Source: Selaginella tamariscina (Eukaryota; Streptophyta; Lycopodiopsida; Selaginellales; Selaginellaceae). From it: DNA of 64,000 bases. The notes below the pieces were generated by a model, which worked only from the letters and a program-made list of their open reading frames with translations, ran no database searches and had not been told where the DNA came from. Shown piece by piece: positions 23,814 through 35,621 of this stretch; the first letter of the stretch is position 1; every line of letters begins with the position of its first letter. The position numbers and the translations under genes are program-made. Location: positions 210,757-274,756 of the forward strand of contig PUQB01000319.1 in assembly GCA_003024785.1 (NCBI GenBank), written 5' to 3'.

Positions 23814-24969
23814 TAGGATCTTTACGTTTGAGGGTGGCGTGTTCGATTCTCATCCTGGATAAACCTTTTGAATTATTTAATTATGATTATATACATTATT
23901 TGTAGCATTAGATAAGAGTTCACTATTTCTCAGTTAACAGTATTAATAAATTAAAATATTATATGTCCAGCAATAAATATGGATCTCATAGACCATTAAA
24001 AACTACGTTTTAATTAAAAAAAATGCATTTTCTTATACTCCTGCATATTTGATGAATACACTGACATTATAGTAGAAATTAAGCTATCTCAAAAACGTAT
24101 GCACAAGTAAATTTATATGACGACGGGTCTGCATACTAAATAAAATAATCCTTAAAACACCATCGTACACAAGTATGTATTATATATTTGTGTTTATTAA
24201 TTATAAGTTCTGTAAGATCCACGTTCAAATATATATATTATGTATATGCTATGCATGTGTGTATATACGTGAGTGTTCACAGCGAGTATCGATCCCAGAG
24301 TTGGTGATCTCTATGCGTTTATTCCGACAAATATCGTTTAAAGTCATATGCATGTATGTTTGTGTGTGTATGTGTATGCGTGCAACTGTTCGACATTATA
24401 TAATAGAACCTGTCTAAATTGAACCTATATATTAAAATCTTTATCTCAATCCTGATCTCAATATTAATATCTCTTATGTATTTAAAATCCTGTCTAATTT
24501 TAATTTTAATTTTGATTACAAAATGTTTAATTTAAACAAGTTTTACTGTATGTGCGTCCACCTCCTTCTGTAATATCTAATCTCTTCCAGCCTTCTGAGA
24601 ACGTCACATTTGAACCCTGCCGCAGCCACGTTTGCCACGTGATATCGACGTCCCACGCAGTGGAACTCTCTTTCACCTTCCAGCACCTCCTCGGTAGCCC
24701 TGATATCTCAAACCCATAGAGTCGATATGAAAGACAGTCACCGGGTCTGCTGAGTACTTGACCATCTCTGCTTGCTCGACAGCAAATGCCTCTCTCTCTG
24801 CTTAATAACCTTGCTGACTTTCTCCCAATCCCATCAAGCACCTTAGACAAATTATTGTCAGCAAAGAATCGAACTATTTACCTGATCTCCAATCACAATT
24901 CGTAGAATGACTGGAGATCACGTTCTGTTTAAGATTGCAGTTGATCTCGTCGGGAGAGGGACTGTCTCA

Positions 24970-25052
24970 GGTACCTTGTTACAGTTTTCTATGAAGACTC
25001 TGAGACAGTCCCGACTGTCTCAGAGTCTTCATAGAAAATTGCAACAAGGTAC
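24970..25052. repeat. Near-perfect palindrome with about 40-bp arms
   Basis: Left arm 24970-25010 and right arm 25013-25052 are reverse complements with two mismatches and a 2-base spacer. Copy A has only the right-arm orientation (about 14627-14670), so the left arm arose by an inverted duplication within copy B, probably by template switching. Confidence 0.9.
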
Positions 25053-26369
25053 TTGTAACAACAACAATGGCAATGATAACAATAAAAACAATGTAACTTA
25101 CTTGCCGTCTGGTAAGTTCAGACCACAAACTGGTCGTTCAGACCCTTGAATCTGCATAGCCTCGAGCGTTTGTGAGCACAATTTATAACTCTCTTCCGGG
25201 AAATGAACTCCAAAATACATCCGCAACGTTCATCTGATATGCACGGTACGATTCCTCGGTCACAAGGCTTTGACTCGCCCCAATGAATCCAGAATTCCGT
25301 TTCTAACACACTCATCCCAAACCTGCAACAATATCAGAGCCTGAACGTAAACGCGGTCGTTACCTGAACGTAAAGGCAGTCATGCATGCCGGAACTTTCC
25401 ACCTGGTGGTTACACGCTGACATAATTGCCTCACAGAAAAAGGATGAATATGACGAGTAACATGTAACAGACAGAATGAAAAGCTAGAAGATAGAAGCTG
25501 AAAGAACATTTACAGTTAAGACTTTTTAGTATGGCGAACTTCAGTGCTGATACGGCCATCAAAGCGCTGAGGAGATAGTGAGTCCTTCTTCACTAGCCGC
25601 CCCTTCTCCACGAGCAACACGTCCGTCGCCAGTTTGGAACTCATCGTATAACCGCAACAGGCACAACCATGAACAGTCCTGCTAGCAGCGCCTGGAGCAT
25701 GGGCCGGCCTTGAGTTCGGTGCAAAAGCTGAAGCAACCAGTCCCGCATCAAAATGCACAGCATTTGCCATCGCTATCTGCATCGACCTCGCATGTGGCGC
25801 TACCTCATACGTCGGATGGAGGTACCATTTTGTTCCCCTTGGGCATCTTCCCACCGGATATGCATGTGAGGAATGGTTGTTTGAATTTCACGGTCTCTGC
25901 ATCACTGGTGCAGGGGGACCTCTTCAGCAGCACCAGGCCAGCGTCGGTGTCGGACCTCATCCTGGGAGTTATCGAATTTAACGTTGATGCTGTGGGAGCT
26001 GTGGGAGTTTCTTGCTCTCCTTTCCCTTATCCTTCCTTGGCGTTTCATCAACTTCCTCTTCTTTCCTCCTCCCGTCTCAAGTTCGTGTGTAGAAAGCCAA
26101 TCTGTGTGAAAATATCAGTCAAACTACTAAAAAATGTAAAAACATACCGGGCAGCCCTCATCTGATGTCAGCATTGATTCCGACCGAATCAACCGATTTC
26201 TCCGCAGATTTCTCAACCCGCAAATTGCCCCAGAAATCCGAAGTGCCTGCAATGTGCAGAACACACCCGGCGATTTCGATCCGCCTAATCCTAACCCTAG
26301 CTCGGAAGAATCCGCATCGCAGTTTGCTCCAGAAATCCAAAGCGAGGGATGAAGAACAAACAAAGCAAG

Positions 26370-26405
26370 CTCACCTCACCTCACCCTCACCCTAACCCTA
26401 ACCCT
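26370..26405. promoter_or_regulatory. CCCTAA-rich cluster upstream of copy B
   Basis: CACCCTCACCCTAACCCTAACCC, the counterpart of 15950-15998 near copy A. Most likely telo-box promoter sequence. Confidence 0.4.
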
Positions 26406-27600
26406 AAAGAATCCGCATATTTAATCGCCGCCGTCCATTTTGATAACTGTTATTTGCATACAATTTCTAAGTTAAATATAAATAAATATTGATAACTGTT
26501 ATTGCATAAGTTAAATAATTTGTTTCATATATCTAATCTCTAAACTTTGTTTATTTAAACATATATATAAGTTATACACATGTAGTTCTAACATTTATAC
26601 TATTACATCGTACATGCATAATATTGAACCTGGAGAACATTGGTGTGAAACATTGGAGAAACTAAATATTTGGTCTGGAACATTGAGTAAGTGGAAATCT
26701 TAATAATGCGTTCACCAATAATAATGTGTTTATATAAACAATTAAACATATTACAGCCAAATATTTTCTTAGGATCATACTACCTTAATAATATATTATA
26801 AATTAAAACAAATGCATATAATTTTGAAATAAACTTTTACATTATTAAATCATTAAATAAAGATAAACTAAATTAAAACACTTTATTGCAGGTCAGATTT
26901 GTATCAGTTAAAAAATTTAAATTAACAAAAAAAAACAATTATAAAAGTTATATGATATATTTTGCTCATGTACATAGAAAGAGATTAAAATGCCTAACAT
27001 ATACAACTTATGCTTAGTAAATTTTGTAGTGAATGGTTCAGTTAGTACATATCAAGTCTCATATATATATATATAATCTTATATATATGAATCTTGAAAG
27101 GTTTCGCATCTAACAATTAATAATGCTTATATTTATCCATTGTGTAATTTAATTAAACATTGATTAATAAAATAAATAAATTTATTTTAATTAGAAATTA
27201 TGTTGTTATTTTATTTAAGTGAATGCTATATATTATGTAACATCCTATAAAAATTTAAATATATATATAAGTTACAATGAAAACCTTACAAAGAGATACA
27301 CATTTAAATCTAATTATGGTATACATATATAAATGTGTTGTTAATAAAAGACATTTAATCTAATGTTATTAAACACTAAAAATTATATTTTATCAGTTTG
27401 TATTATGTGACTCAACAATTACTTAACATAATTATTAAACTTAAGAGCATGTTACATATGAGAATATATTAAATCTATCGATTAATTTTATTTATTATAT
27501 TAATGAAACAATACTGTGCAAAACTATAAGAATCTATATAATGTATGTGTATACATCTTTATATAATAATATTAAGTAATGTGTAGATTATGTGTACTAA
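26406..27600. repeat. Segmental-duplication copy B flank, with empty gypsy site
   Basis: Continues copy B leftward-to-rightward through the site that in copy A carries the gypsy element. The two halves of copy A (ending 16216, resuming 21035) match either side of about 26620-26660. The region beyond matches 21035-21850. No genes. Confidence 0.85.
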
Positions 27601-28995
27601 AGTGTAGATATTATCAAGCAATCTTTTTAATCTTAAAATGCTTTTAAAACTTGTTTAGTATGCATTATTTTCTTTAAACATATATACCTGATCAAACTTA
27701 CATTATATCATATTATGAATGTAAATTAAACTTTAAAAGGTCCTCAAAAGGTGGATGTATCAAAAACTTTAATTTAAAAGTATTAAAATTAAATATCTAT
27801 AAAAAAACATAATCTTTAATCATGATAAAGATTAAGAGCACAAACATGATTAAAACACTCCATCTAGGTCAAAGTTTCAGAGTTTTAAACATGTAACTTA
27901 TTTAAGTCTCTAAATCATGTATATAAAATAATTATTAATAAAATAACAATCCATATACCCAAACTCTCCATACAATTCAAAAAAAATCTACTGGTTGGAA
28001 AACTTTTAAACATATATAATATAAATAAAAATATTATTGGCACAAAAGGCGAAGGGACTTCTGTAACATATACATTTGTTAAGGTATTTTTCATTCTTTT
28101 TAAATTTTAATTATTTATTATTTTTATTTAATGACTCCTTGTACTCCTATGTATTGAATTAGTTCTCAAATAAACACATTATGTTTTAAATAAATCTTCT
28201 TTGTACGAAGTCAAGTCAATAAATAAATTATATCAACCGTGACAAAAGAATAAACGTTTAGGTAGAGTTGTTGTGACATTACACACAAGCTATATATATA
28301 GACATCAAGATACATACATAGTCACATATGTGGAAAATATAGATCATAAGTCTTTCTCTCTCTCACACACACATATACATATACAATAAACATAAACATG
28401 AAAATATTATACATTAAAACACACAATAATAAGGGCTTATAAGGAGTGCTAACCGCTTTCTTTATATATAATAATAAAATAAAAAGACTTTTTATTATTA
28501 AATCTCAAGGTAAGAAGCTAACTAGAAAACTTTGAGATGCACATACAGTAAAACTTGTTTAAATTAAATGGTTTAAATTAAATCATTAAATAATGGTTTA
28601 CATTATTAAATCATTAAATAAAGATAAACACTAAATTAAAAACACTTTACTACATATCAGATTTGTATCAAATTAAAATTTAAATTAATAAAAAAAAATT
28701 ATAGAAGTTATATGATATATTTTGCTCGTGTATATAGAGAGAGATTAAAATGCCTAGCATATACAACTGATGCTTAAATTAAATGGTTTACATTATTAAA
28801 TCATTAAATAAAGATAAACACTAAATAAAAAACACATTTACTTTATATATGTGAGTATAAAGGCATTTATGTTTGTTTGCACGTTTCGATATACACAAAC
28901 GTGAATGAGAGAGAGTTGTGTGTGTGTGTGAGAGAGAGAGAGATGCTTTATAAATGTTATATATAGATGTATGCATATTATAAGTATATGAATAT
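27601..28995. other. AT-rich gene-free region with a third partial repeat copy
   Basis: No coding sequence seen. 28590-28770 repeats part of 26840-27015 (AAATCATTAAATAAAGATAA, TTATATGATATATTTTGCTC, AAAATGCCTA), and 28780-28830 repeats its start again, so this repeat is also dispersed locally. Confidence 0.6.
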
Positions 28996-29004
28996 ATATA
29001 TATT

Positions 29005-29145
29005 TATGATGGTACCATCTCATAGTGAGATTGATTTCCTGTGCGGATGTAAGCGCCCATGGCGTAGGGTGTACAAAATACACGTACCGTCTCTGGACCC
29101 ACTGACAACTCCGTGCGTGCGACAACACCACCTGAACTTAATCTC
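29005..29145 (-). pseudogene. Possible WD40 fragment of a BEACH-domain protein
   Basis: The - strand reads VVSGSRDGTCILYTLRHGR, close to the WD-repeat near the C-terminus of plant BEACH/neurobeachin-like proteins (typically VVSGSRDGT followed by TLR.GRYVR). Only one repeat is present and the frame is lost after it. It directly adjoins, and partly overlaps, the left terminal repeat of the MULE. It could be a captured exon piece or the edge of a disrupted gene. Identification rests on one short match. Confidence 0.35.
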
Positions 29146-29262
29146 TCTCCTACATGGCACAAACGGTGCTTCCACTTTGCTGTCAGCCCATCCACGTGGC
29201 AATCTGTTTCTTAGATTTTTTTAAGTTAAAGATTTTAATTAAATCTTAACACGTTTTTTCTA
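29130..29262. repeat. MULE left terminal inverted repeat
   Basis: Pairs with about 33288-33440. The right copy has roughly 30 extra bases in the middle (near 33340-33370). Confidence 0.85.
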
Positions 29263-29899
29263 AATCTCCTTTCTTACTAGTTTTTTTTACAGAGCGCTTT
29301 CTTTTGATAGTGATGCCATTTGCGGTGTGTACAAGTCATAGCCATTGCACATTATATTGCCATATGGATTGTCTGAATCCACTACTGGAGCATGTCCCAG
29401 ACAAGGAATGGAACTATCAAGATTGCACCTTACAATGTGTTTCATTGACAAGTGAGAGAGCAGAGACATTATGCAACACCAGGATGAGCCATGGGTTATG
29501 ACAGAATTAAGGACAATAGAGTATTAGGCTGTTGCTTCAAGCTTTCATTGGACATGTATGTGGAAGTAACGATGCACCAATAGGTACGATCCTATAGAAA
29601 ATTTCTAGTGGGAAAAAGAAACAGAGCATATAGGTGATGCCAACGATCATTCTATTTTATGTTTATATTTATAAATTTCATGTCTTATTTAAAATACTTT
29701 TGATGTGTTATGTTTTTATTAGTCTAATATGTGTGTGTGTGTTTATGTATATATATAGATTTTTTCTTAGAAATAAGAAGAAGATAGTAATCATATTTTG
29801 TCTGTTTTGAGTGGTAAAAGACACTCCACCAATTTATGTAGACTTTAGAGATATTCTTTATAACTTATAAGGTAAACATTAAAACACCCAAGGCTTTTT
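29263..29899. other. MULE interior, 3' side, no gene assigned
   Basis: A frame at 29304-29501 (+) is open but shows no recognised motif. The rest is AT-rich with a (GT)n run near 29732. Confidence 0.4.
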
Positions 29900-31757
29900 C
29901 TAAATGTGTTTTAAGTTGGATATTTTTAAGTGAACCAAATTAATGGCTTTCTCAGCTCTTTTTTGCAACTGTGAAACCATAGTTGTTTTTTTCTTAATCT
30001 TCTTTTTACTCCAAGTTGGTGCACAAGGTACATCTTCTGTTGCTCTTTTCCTTTTCTTTTTCCCAAAGACTTTCTCAATAAACAAGCTTAACACGTTGTA
30101 AAGAATTTCCGTATGTGCTTTCCATTTGTTAAAAAGGTGTTGCAGGATGTAAATGATAGCTTGTTCCTGGTTCATGAAAGACATAAGCTTATGCCTCATA
30201 TCCTTCAACAAGGTCCCCATGTACTTCTCTAAAGCTGGATTTCATGTAACTTTCTAAAACATTTCTTCAAATTCCTCTCTCAAAATATTAGAATTCACTT
30301 GCTAGAGTGACTGAACTTCGAATATGTTATCTTGAGATGGCCCAAATGTCTCATCTTGTGCATCTTGAGGTGCACCACCTTCCATCACTTCTATAGATAA
30401 CTCACATTTGCATGTGCTTCCAAGTCCAACTCTTCAAAGTTAAGCATGTGGGAACTTCTATAGGTTTTGCTGGAAAGTCATCACAAAGTGAATTGAGTTC
30501 AGGTGGAAAAATAGATGAAGGTATTTTGATAAAGTTGTCACGGCCTTCCTTAAGATATATATTAAAAACTTGATCTATTGTGTGTTACCTACTAAGCATA
30601 ATTAGCTTGAGCTGATGCTTGCAGATGTTCCCCTTACAAGCCCATGGACATGTGCAACACATCCATAAGCTTCCAACTCCATATACAAAGTAGTTAATGG
30701 TTGGATTTTGAGAAGATTGTACAATTGCTATTGACAGGTTTGGTTGTAAAAATTTTACCTGTTCATCTTTTATCACTTGAGCTTGAGAAAGTGAGTTCTT
30801 TATCATCTGCTCATCCTTTCCAATTTCTAACATAACCAAAACGTTTGTAACGATCCACATACCAATATTTTGTATAGACTTTAGTTGTCAGGTGATGAAT
30901 AAGCCAATCCACTCTCCAAGACCTTCTCTCTTGATAATGATCTTTTCATATTAGCATGAAAAGCTTCAATGGATGAAGTTGTTTCTTGATTTGCATGGGG
31001 AAAGTTACATGCAGCTATAACCCATAACTCTGTCAAAATATAATAATAAATTCATATAAAGAGTCAAAAGAAGTCCACATACCTATTTTGCTAAACCACT
31101 GTCTTTTGAAATATCCCATAAACTCTTTCTTTGCTTGAAAAGTTTCCTCAAAGTCAAGGACCAAGCTTTTGAATGTGAATATGCAATCCCTGATGTCCAA
31201 TGTATTGGCAATACATAATATTGTTAGGTGCTTTAAATTTGTTATCTGTGTCTCCCATGACTTAACTTTTTTCATCAGATATTTTAACCAACATCTACGG
31301 ACGTGCCAAATGCATAATATGACTTTGACCTTAAAGACTTCTCTGTAAAGAATAAAAGAATTACTTCTTTGTAAATAAGAAAATAATTATTTAAAATTGT
31401 TGTATAAATTTAAAAACTTACTGAATTCCATTAATCTTAGCCAGAGCATCATCTACAATGAAAGCATGAGGACTCCAATCCTTCAGTACTTTTAAAAGTT
31501 TATTTGAGAGAGATATATCATCCATAGTTTTGCATCAAGCATTTTCTCACTTTGATGTAATAATCCATGCAATAGAGATGCCATTTACAATGGATACTGA
31601 AATAAAATCAATAATTAAGTTATTTATATACCCAAAGGTTGTTGGTGCCAAATGTGGCATTACAAGCCACAAGACTATGATGACCACACTCTATCATTTT
31701 TCTTCGTTGCCATGGTGTTTGAGTCCCCAAATGAATGGAGTGATCTCATTAGTTGAT

Positions 31758-32412
31758 TGTCAAGTCACGATCCAGGAACCAAGAAGAGAGTAGAATTCCA
31801 AGAGCAGGAAGGCTTAACTCAGGAACAGGACCGAGAACAGGACAGGAACTAGGAACAGGAACAGGACGGATCCAGAAGCAAGACAGGAAGGCCTAGGACA
31901 GGATCTAGGAACAAGACAGAAACAGGACAGGATTTTGGGAATAACACAGGAGCAGGACAGGATCCAGGAGCAGGACAGGAAACAGGAGCGAGACAGGAGT
32001 AGGACAGGAAACAAGACAAGAACAAGACAAGACAAGATTGATCGTAGTAAGACTGGTGTTGATAGTAACTGATTGTATAACAATTAGGTCAGAGCTTTTA
32101 TGCTCACAACTCCAAAAGCTAATCTAGGCATGAGTGTTAAAAGTGGTTGCATGCATGCAAAGTGACTGCATGCATGCAGAGGCTAAGATGAGTCCACATG
32201 TCCTTTATCCTCTAGGCATATCCTGTAGGAATATCCTGCAACTGTATCCTATGTCCGAAGTCCTAGTAGGAATATCCTGTAGGAAAGTCCTGCAACCCAT
32301 ATCTTATATCCGGAATCCTGTATCTTGTATCGGGTTGTAACATTGATCATTTGATAAAAGAATACAGACTCAGGGTTCTAAAAAACCCAAAGGTGTGCTC
32401 TGTGCATCAACA
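31758..32412. mobile_element. Probable solo LTR inserted in the MULE transposase
   Basis: 655 bp with TG...CA ends. It starts TGTCAAGTCACG and ends GTGCATCAACA. It is flanked by a direct duplication TGAT(T) (31754-31757/8 and 32413-32416/7). Transposase coding sequence resumes on both sides. It holds a purine-rich AGGAACAGGACAGGA-type repeat on its left half (31795-32035). No internal retrotransposon genes, hence a solo LTR. The superfamily cannot be told from the LTR alone. Confidence 0.65.
31795..32035. repeat. Purine-rich tandem repeat (AGGACAGGA family)
   Basis: Imperfect repeats of about 6-12 bp (GGAACAGGAC, AGACAGGA) filling about 240 bp inside the solo LTR. The - strand frame through it (many Leu, Ser, Cys) is an artefact. 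Confidence 0.8.
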
Positions 32413-33287
32413 TGATTCTTTTTTCATAAACTTCTATTGCAAACCTTGCATTTATATTTAATATGTCTTGCTTTTGTAGAAAGTCATCTCTATCAAGAGC
32501 ATACCCATGTTTATTGAAAACCAATTAATTTTTTAATAAGGAAGGAAAGAAAACTAACATTCTTACCTCTTTTGCCTTCTCAACAACCTTTTCCATATGC
32601 TCATTTCATATTTGGGTGGGATTGTGTCCCATATATAACATGTGATAGATCCACTCGTGCAAGTCAATAGAAACATGAGAAGAACTCAGCCAGCTTAGTA
32701 TCTTTTAACGAAGGATTGTTAGCACCATGGCATGGCAAACCTTCCTCATCAGTGATGCCTATGATGATATATAATCTTTGCATAACTAAGCCATAAGTAT
32801 AGTTGCTTTAAGGTAAACTTGCACAAACACCCCCTTTTCATTGAGCCTTTCCTTCTTCCTTTGCTATTCAACTCGACTTGATCATTGCTATGATCAATTG
32901 GTTCATAAGAACAATAATACAAAACACTATTGAAGAAGCTTGTCTGTTTAGGTTGTTTAAGTTAGTTGACATTTGCTTTCAAAGTACGCCTGAGAAATTT
33001 TGTTTGGTGCTTTTTAACTTCACAATTCACAAACTTTTTTAACATCACTCCAAAGAACATAGGCAATTGGGGACTTATATAGTTTGAGTAAGCAATAATC
33101 TTTTCTTGTTCAAAGCTTTTCACTTTTTTAACCTTGATGGTATCATTAAAATAAATCAAAGATTAAATAAAGAATAACTACAGTAAAAATGTACCTCTCC
33201 ACGATCATTGGCTGTATCATCGTCCGCCATTTTCCATTGCCCCAAATCAGGTAATGTTTATTGCACGAGTTCAGGCGTGTATGTTAG

Positions 33288-33440
33288 GATTTAATTAAAA
33301 TCTTTAACTTAAAAAAATTTAATAAACAGATTGCCACGTGTAATGTGGAGGCATGGGACATGATGCATCATATGGATGAGCTGACAGCGGAGTGGAAGCA
33401 CCGTTTGTGCCACATAAGAGAGAGACTAATTCAGGTGGAG
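33288..33440. repeat. MULE right terminal inverted repeat
   Basis: Reverse complement of 29130-29262. Confidence 0.85.
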
Positions 33441-33687
33441 AAATAAACAGAGGCAACAACCACCTCACGGCGTCATCGGCACAGCACGTGTCTAGGCTTG
33501 TCCGATATTACCATGTCCTTATGTCACATTCGTTATATATACGTGTCTCTGTATGTATGTATGCAGATGGTGTATGTATGTAGCATTAGTATTTTATTTA
33601 CGACAGTACAATATATACACAGCAATCTGTATATATGTGTCTCCGTATGTACGTAGCAGCAGTATTTTACAATATATAGTACAGTAC

Positions 33688-33734
<47 letters not shown>

Positions 33735-34080
33735 TATAGTACAATACACTTAATATACCCATACATACATTTATACAGAATATTGCATATAATACATATT
33801 TACACTCGGACACAGACGAATAGCGGTACACGTATATAGATAAATATATCAGTTAGCTGCTAATTAATACGTCGACATTAACAACTAATAATTATTATTC
33901 ATTATATAAATATTAATTGCGTTTCTTAAATTCAGTTACAGCGGAGAATATTCATGAATATTATTAATGACATTTTCAATGTTTACTAAAAAAGTTCTCT
34001 CTCTCTCTCGTCATCATTAATATTAAATAGAGAATAATACATAATACTAGTCAATAGTTTATCAATGCGTGTTATTTAAT
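33441..34080. other. Gene-free spacer with (AT)n microsatellite
   Basis: Contains a TA-rich microsatellite at about 33688-33731. No gene seen. Confidence 0.6.
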
Positions 34081-34089
34081 ATATTATAT

Positions 34090-34243
34090 ATACCAGAAAC
34101 GCATGTAACCACGTCCTTGTGCTGACAATTGCTTTGTGAATACGGCCATCCTGAAGAGATATTAACTTAAAACTGTTATCCCAATGTCCACAATGTTATT
34201 AAATACATAGACGAATTCACCTGCATTAATCCATTTTAAACAT

Positions 34244-34282
<39 letters not shown>

Positions 34283-35621
34283 GGTAGGTGTTATAACATG
34301 CCTACATTGAAGAAAAACATGAAGAATCAGGTGTAAAACTCTCCGCAAAATATCCTCTCATTTTAAAACGATGGGTAAACTTCTGAGCCAACCCCATAAG
34401 TAATTAGGAAACCATTACAGCATTAAGTTTTAATGATGTGTAATAGTAATGTAATATCATACATACATATATATTTATGATAATAATGTTATCCATGTAA
34501 TACTAAGAGAAGTATAACACTTACATATTAAGTACAAAAATAAATGATAAATATAATATATAACACATGAATGTTGATATTTTGTAATACATCTGTAGAC
34601 ATATGTGTACATTACACACACGCACACACAGACATACCTGAGAAGAAGAAGAGAATGTGAAAACTCCCACCAGCTTGTACGGAGGGTGTAAGCCATGTTC
34701 TTGTTCAAGTATTCATTTTACTGTAATTGATATTAGTTTCCCATCAGTATGTGAAATATATATAATTGATGAATCCTCATTTTCTGATGACACATCTAAA
34801 AAGAAATAACGATAATAATAAACAGCTTTAAAATGTTATTACAATAAATGTTTAATTTAACTACTTTTGCCACCTTAGTGTTATATAGCACTATATAAAG
34901 AGTACGAAAGCACGATATATAAATTATAATTAGAGAGAGAGAGAACATGTTAGAGTACTACATAATAATAAGTTACTACATTTAACAATTAGTATTTGTT
35001 GCCATACATACCTTCAAGAAATTGAACAAGTAAGGGTTATGGAAGCGGGAGAATAATATAAGGTCATAGTAGAGGCACACCTGCATATAGCTAAACATAC
35101 GTTCATATTTTTATGTATAGGAATGCACATACGTATATATACAGTGTATACAGCATTATACACACCCATATAAAGTGTAGATTAGTTATGTATCTCTATA
35201 CATGTATACGCGTGTGCGTACGTGGACACTTACAGTATATACCCATATCTCTCTCTCCGTGCGTACACATACAACACATGTGCGTGCATAATGCACACAC
35301 ACACACATACCTGGACCACGCTGTTTTTCCTAAATAATTGGACTGGGGTTTGTCTTCAGACACTCTCGATGTCCACGGTACCTTCATATGTGAGATAATA
35401 AACAAATTTGCCGCCTGCAGTTAATAATAAGTTAAATTATATTAATATTGATTAACACAAAATATATCAAAACTGAAATATATTGATATATATTAAATTT
35501 AATATTAACAATATACTAATTATTATAATCATTTACTACCTCTACAGCAGGTCTTCCACGTTGTTTATATGCACTCTCAAAGTGCTTCCCTGTTTAATCT
35601 TATGAATTCCTCATGTGACCC
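34090..35621 (-). pseudogene. Exons of an unidentified gene
   Basis: Family not recognised. Exon-like segments with good splice sites: 35621-35540 (EEFIRLNREAL, then a one-base shift into SAYKQRGRPAVE), 35414-35311 (GGKFVYYLTYEGTVDIES in one frame), 35080-35012 (VCLYYDLILFSRFHNPYLF, 69 bp) and 34720-34638 (LEQEHGLHPPYKLVGVF). Less certain pieces lie near 34390-34290 and 34150-34090. Conserved-looking peptides with frame breaks mean either a pseudogene or a gene carrying indels. Two introns begin GTATGTGTGTG or GTATGTCTGTGTG. Confidence 0.4.
34247..34280. repeat. (AC)17 microsatellite
   Basis: Uninterrupted AC run, within an intron-like part of the unidentified - strand gene. Confidence 0.95.

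Larger units (their letters stand above)
21909..24262. mobile_element. Long-inverted-repeat element, MULE-like and possibly gene-carrying
   Basis: A segment of about 2.35 kb bounded by diverged inverted repeats. Left arm about 21909-22291, right arm about 23937-24262. Paired landmarks are ACACATGCATAG, AACTTATAATTAAT, CATACTTGTGTACGATGGTG, GAGATAGCTTAATTT, ATCAAATATGCAGGA and GCTGGACATATAATAT. Arms of 300 bp or more fit Mutator-like elements. There is no transposase inside; the interior holds coding-like sequence (22597-23125). No flanking duplication was found, so the exact ends are uncertain. Confidence 0.65.
24545..26405 (-). pseudogene. Unrecognised gene, copy B (truncated duplicate of 14.07-16.0 kb)
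   Basis: Collinear with copy A. Shared peptides include WQTWLRQGSNVTFSEGWKR, TYEVAPHARSMQIAMANAVHF and GYTMSSKLATDVLLVEKG. Compared with A it has lost the final exon part (about 40 residues), most of the EYDEWKK exon and several short blocks, and it carries a palindromic rearrangement at 24970-25052. It has an extra stretch at about 25965-26050 not seen in A. Clearly more eroded than A and presumed non-functional. Confidence 0.6.
29900..33240 (-). pseudogene. MULE transposase (MULE/FAR1-type, SWIM zinc finger), broken
   Basis: Catalyses cut-and-paste transposition in intact relatives. The probable start is MADDDTANDRGE at 33240, followed by an intron. The core region gives ATFGTNN (about 31642-31668), GISIAWIITS, VDDALAKI (about 31455-31432), the signature LCIWHVRRCW (about 31318-31289) and SIEAFHANMK (about 30975-30946). 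The SWIM finger CTCPWACKGNICKH is at about 30658-30617. A Lys-rich tail (KKKRKR) follows at 30060-30040. The residue before ATFGTN, normally the first catalytic Asp, reads Asn. There are frameshifts (for example near 30930) and the solo LTR at 31758-32412 splits the frame, so the protein is inactive. Confidence 0.87.
29130..33440 (-). mobile_element. Mutator-like element (MULE) with TIRs
   Basis: About 4.3 kb bounded by inverted repeats of roughly 130-160 bp. Left about 29130-29262, right about 33288-33440. Paired landmarks: TGGCACAAACGGTGCTTCCA, CACGTGGCAATCTGTTT and AAGTTAAAGATTTTAATTAA. The interior encodes a MULE transposase on the - strand. A probable solo LTR interrupts it. No target duplication was established. 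Confidence 0.88.

Noticed and set aside
29304..29501. Small + strand gene inside the MULE
   Set aside because: An open frame of 66 codons without motif, in a region expected to be transposon sequence. Not enough support.
31795..32035. CRISPR-like or satellite array
   Set aside because: The repeats are short, irregular and purine-rich with no spacer structure, and this is a plant nuclear locus.
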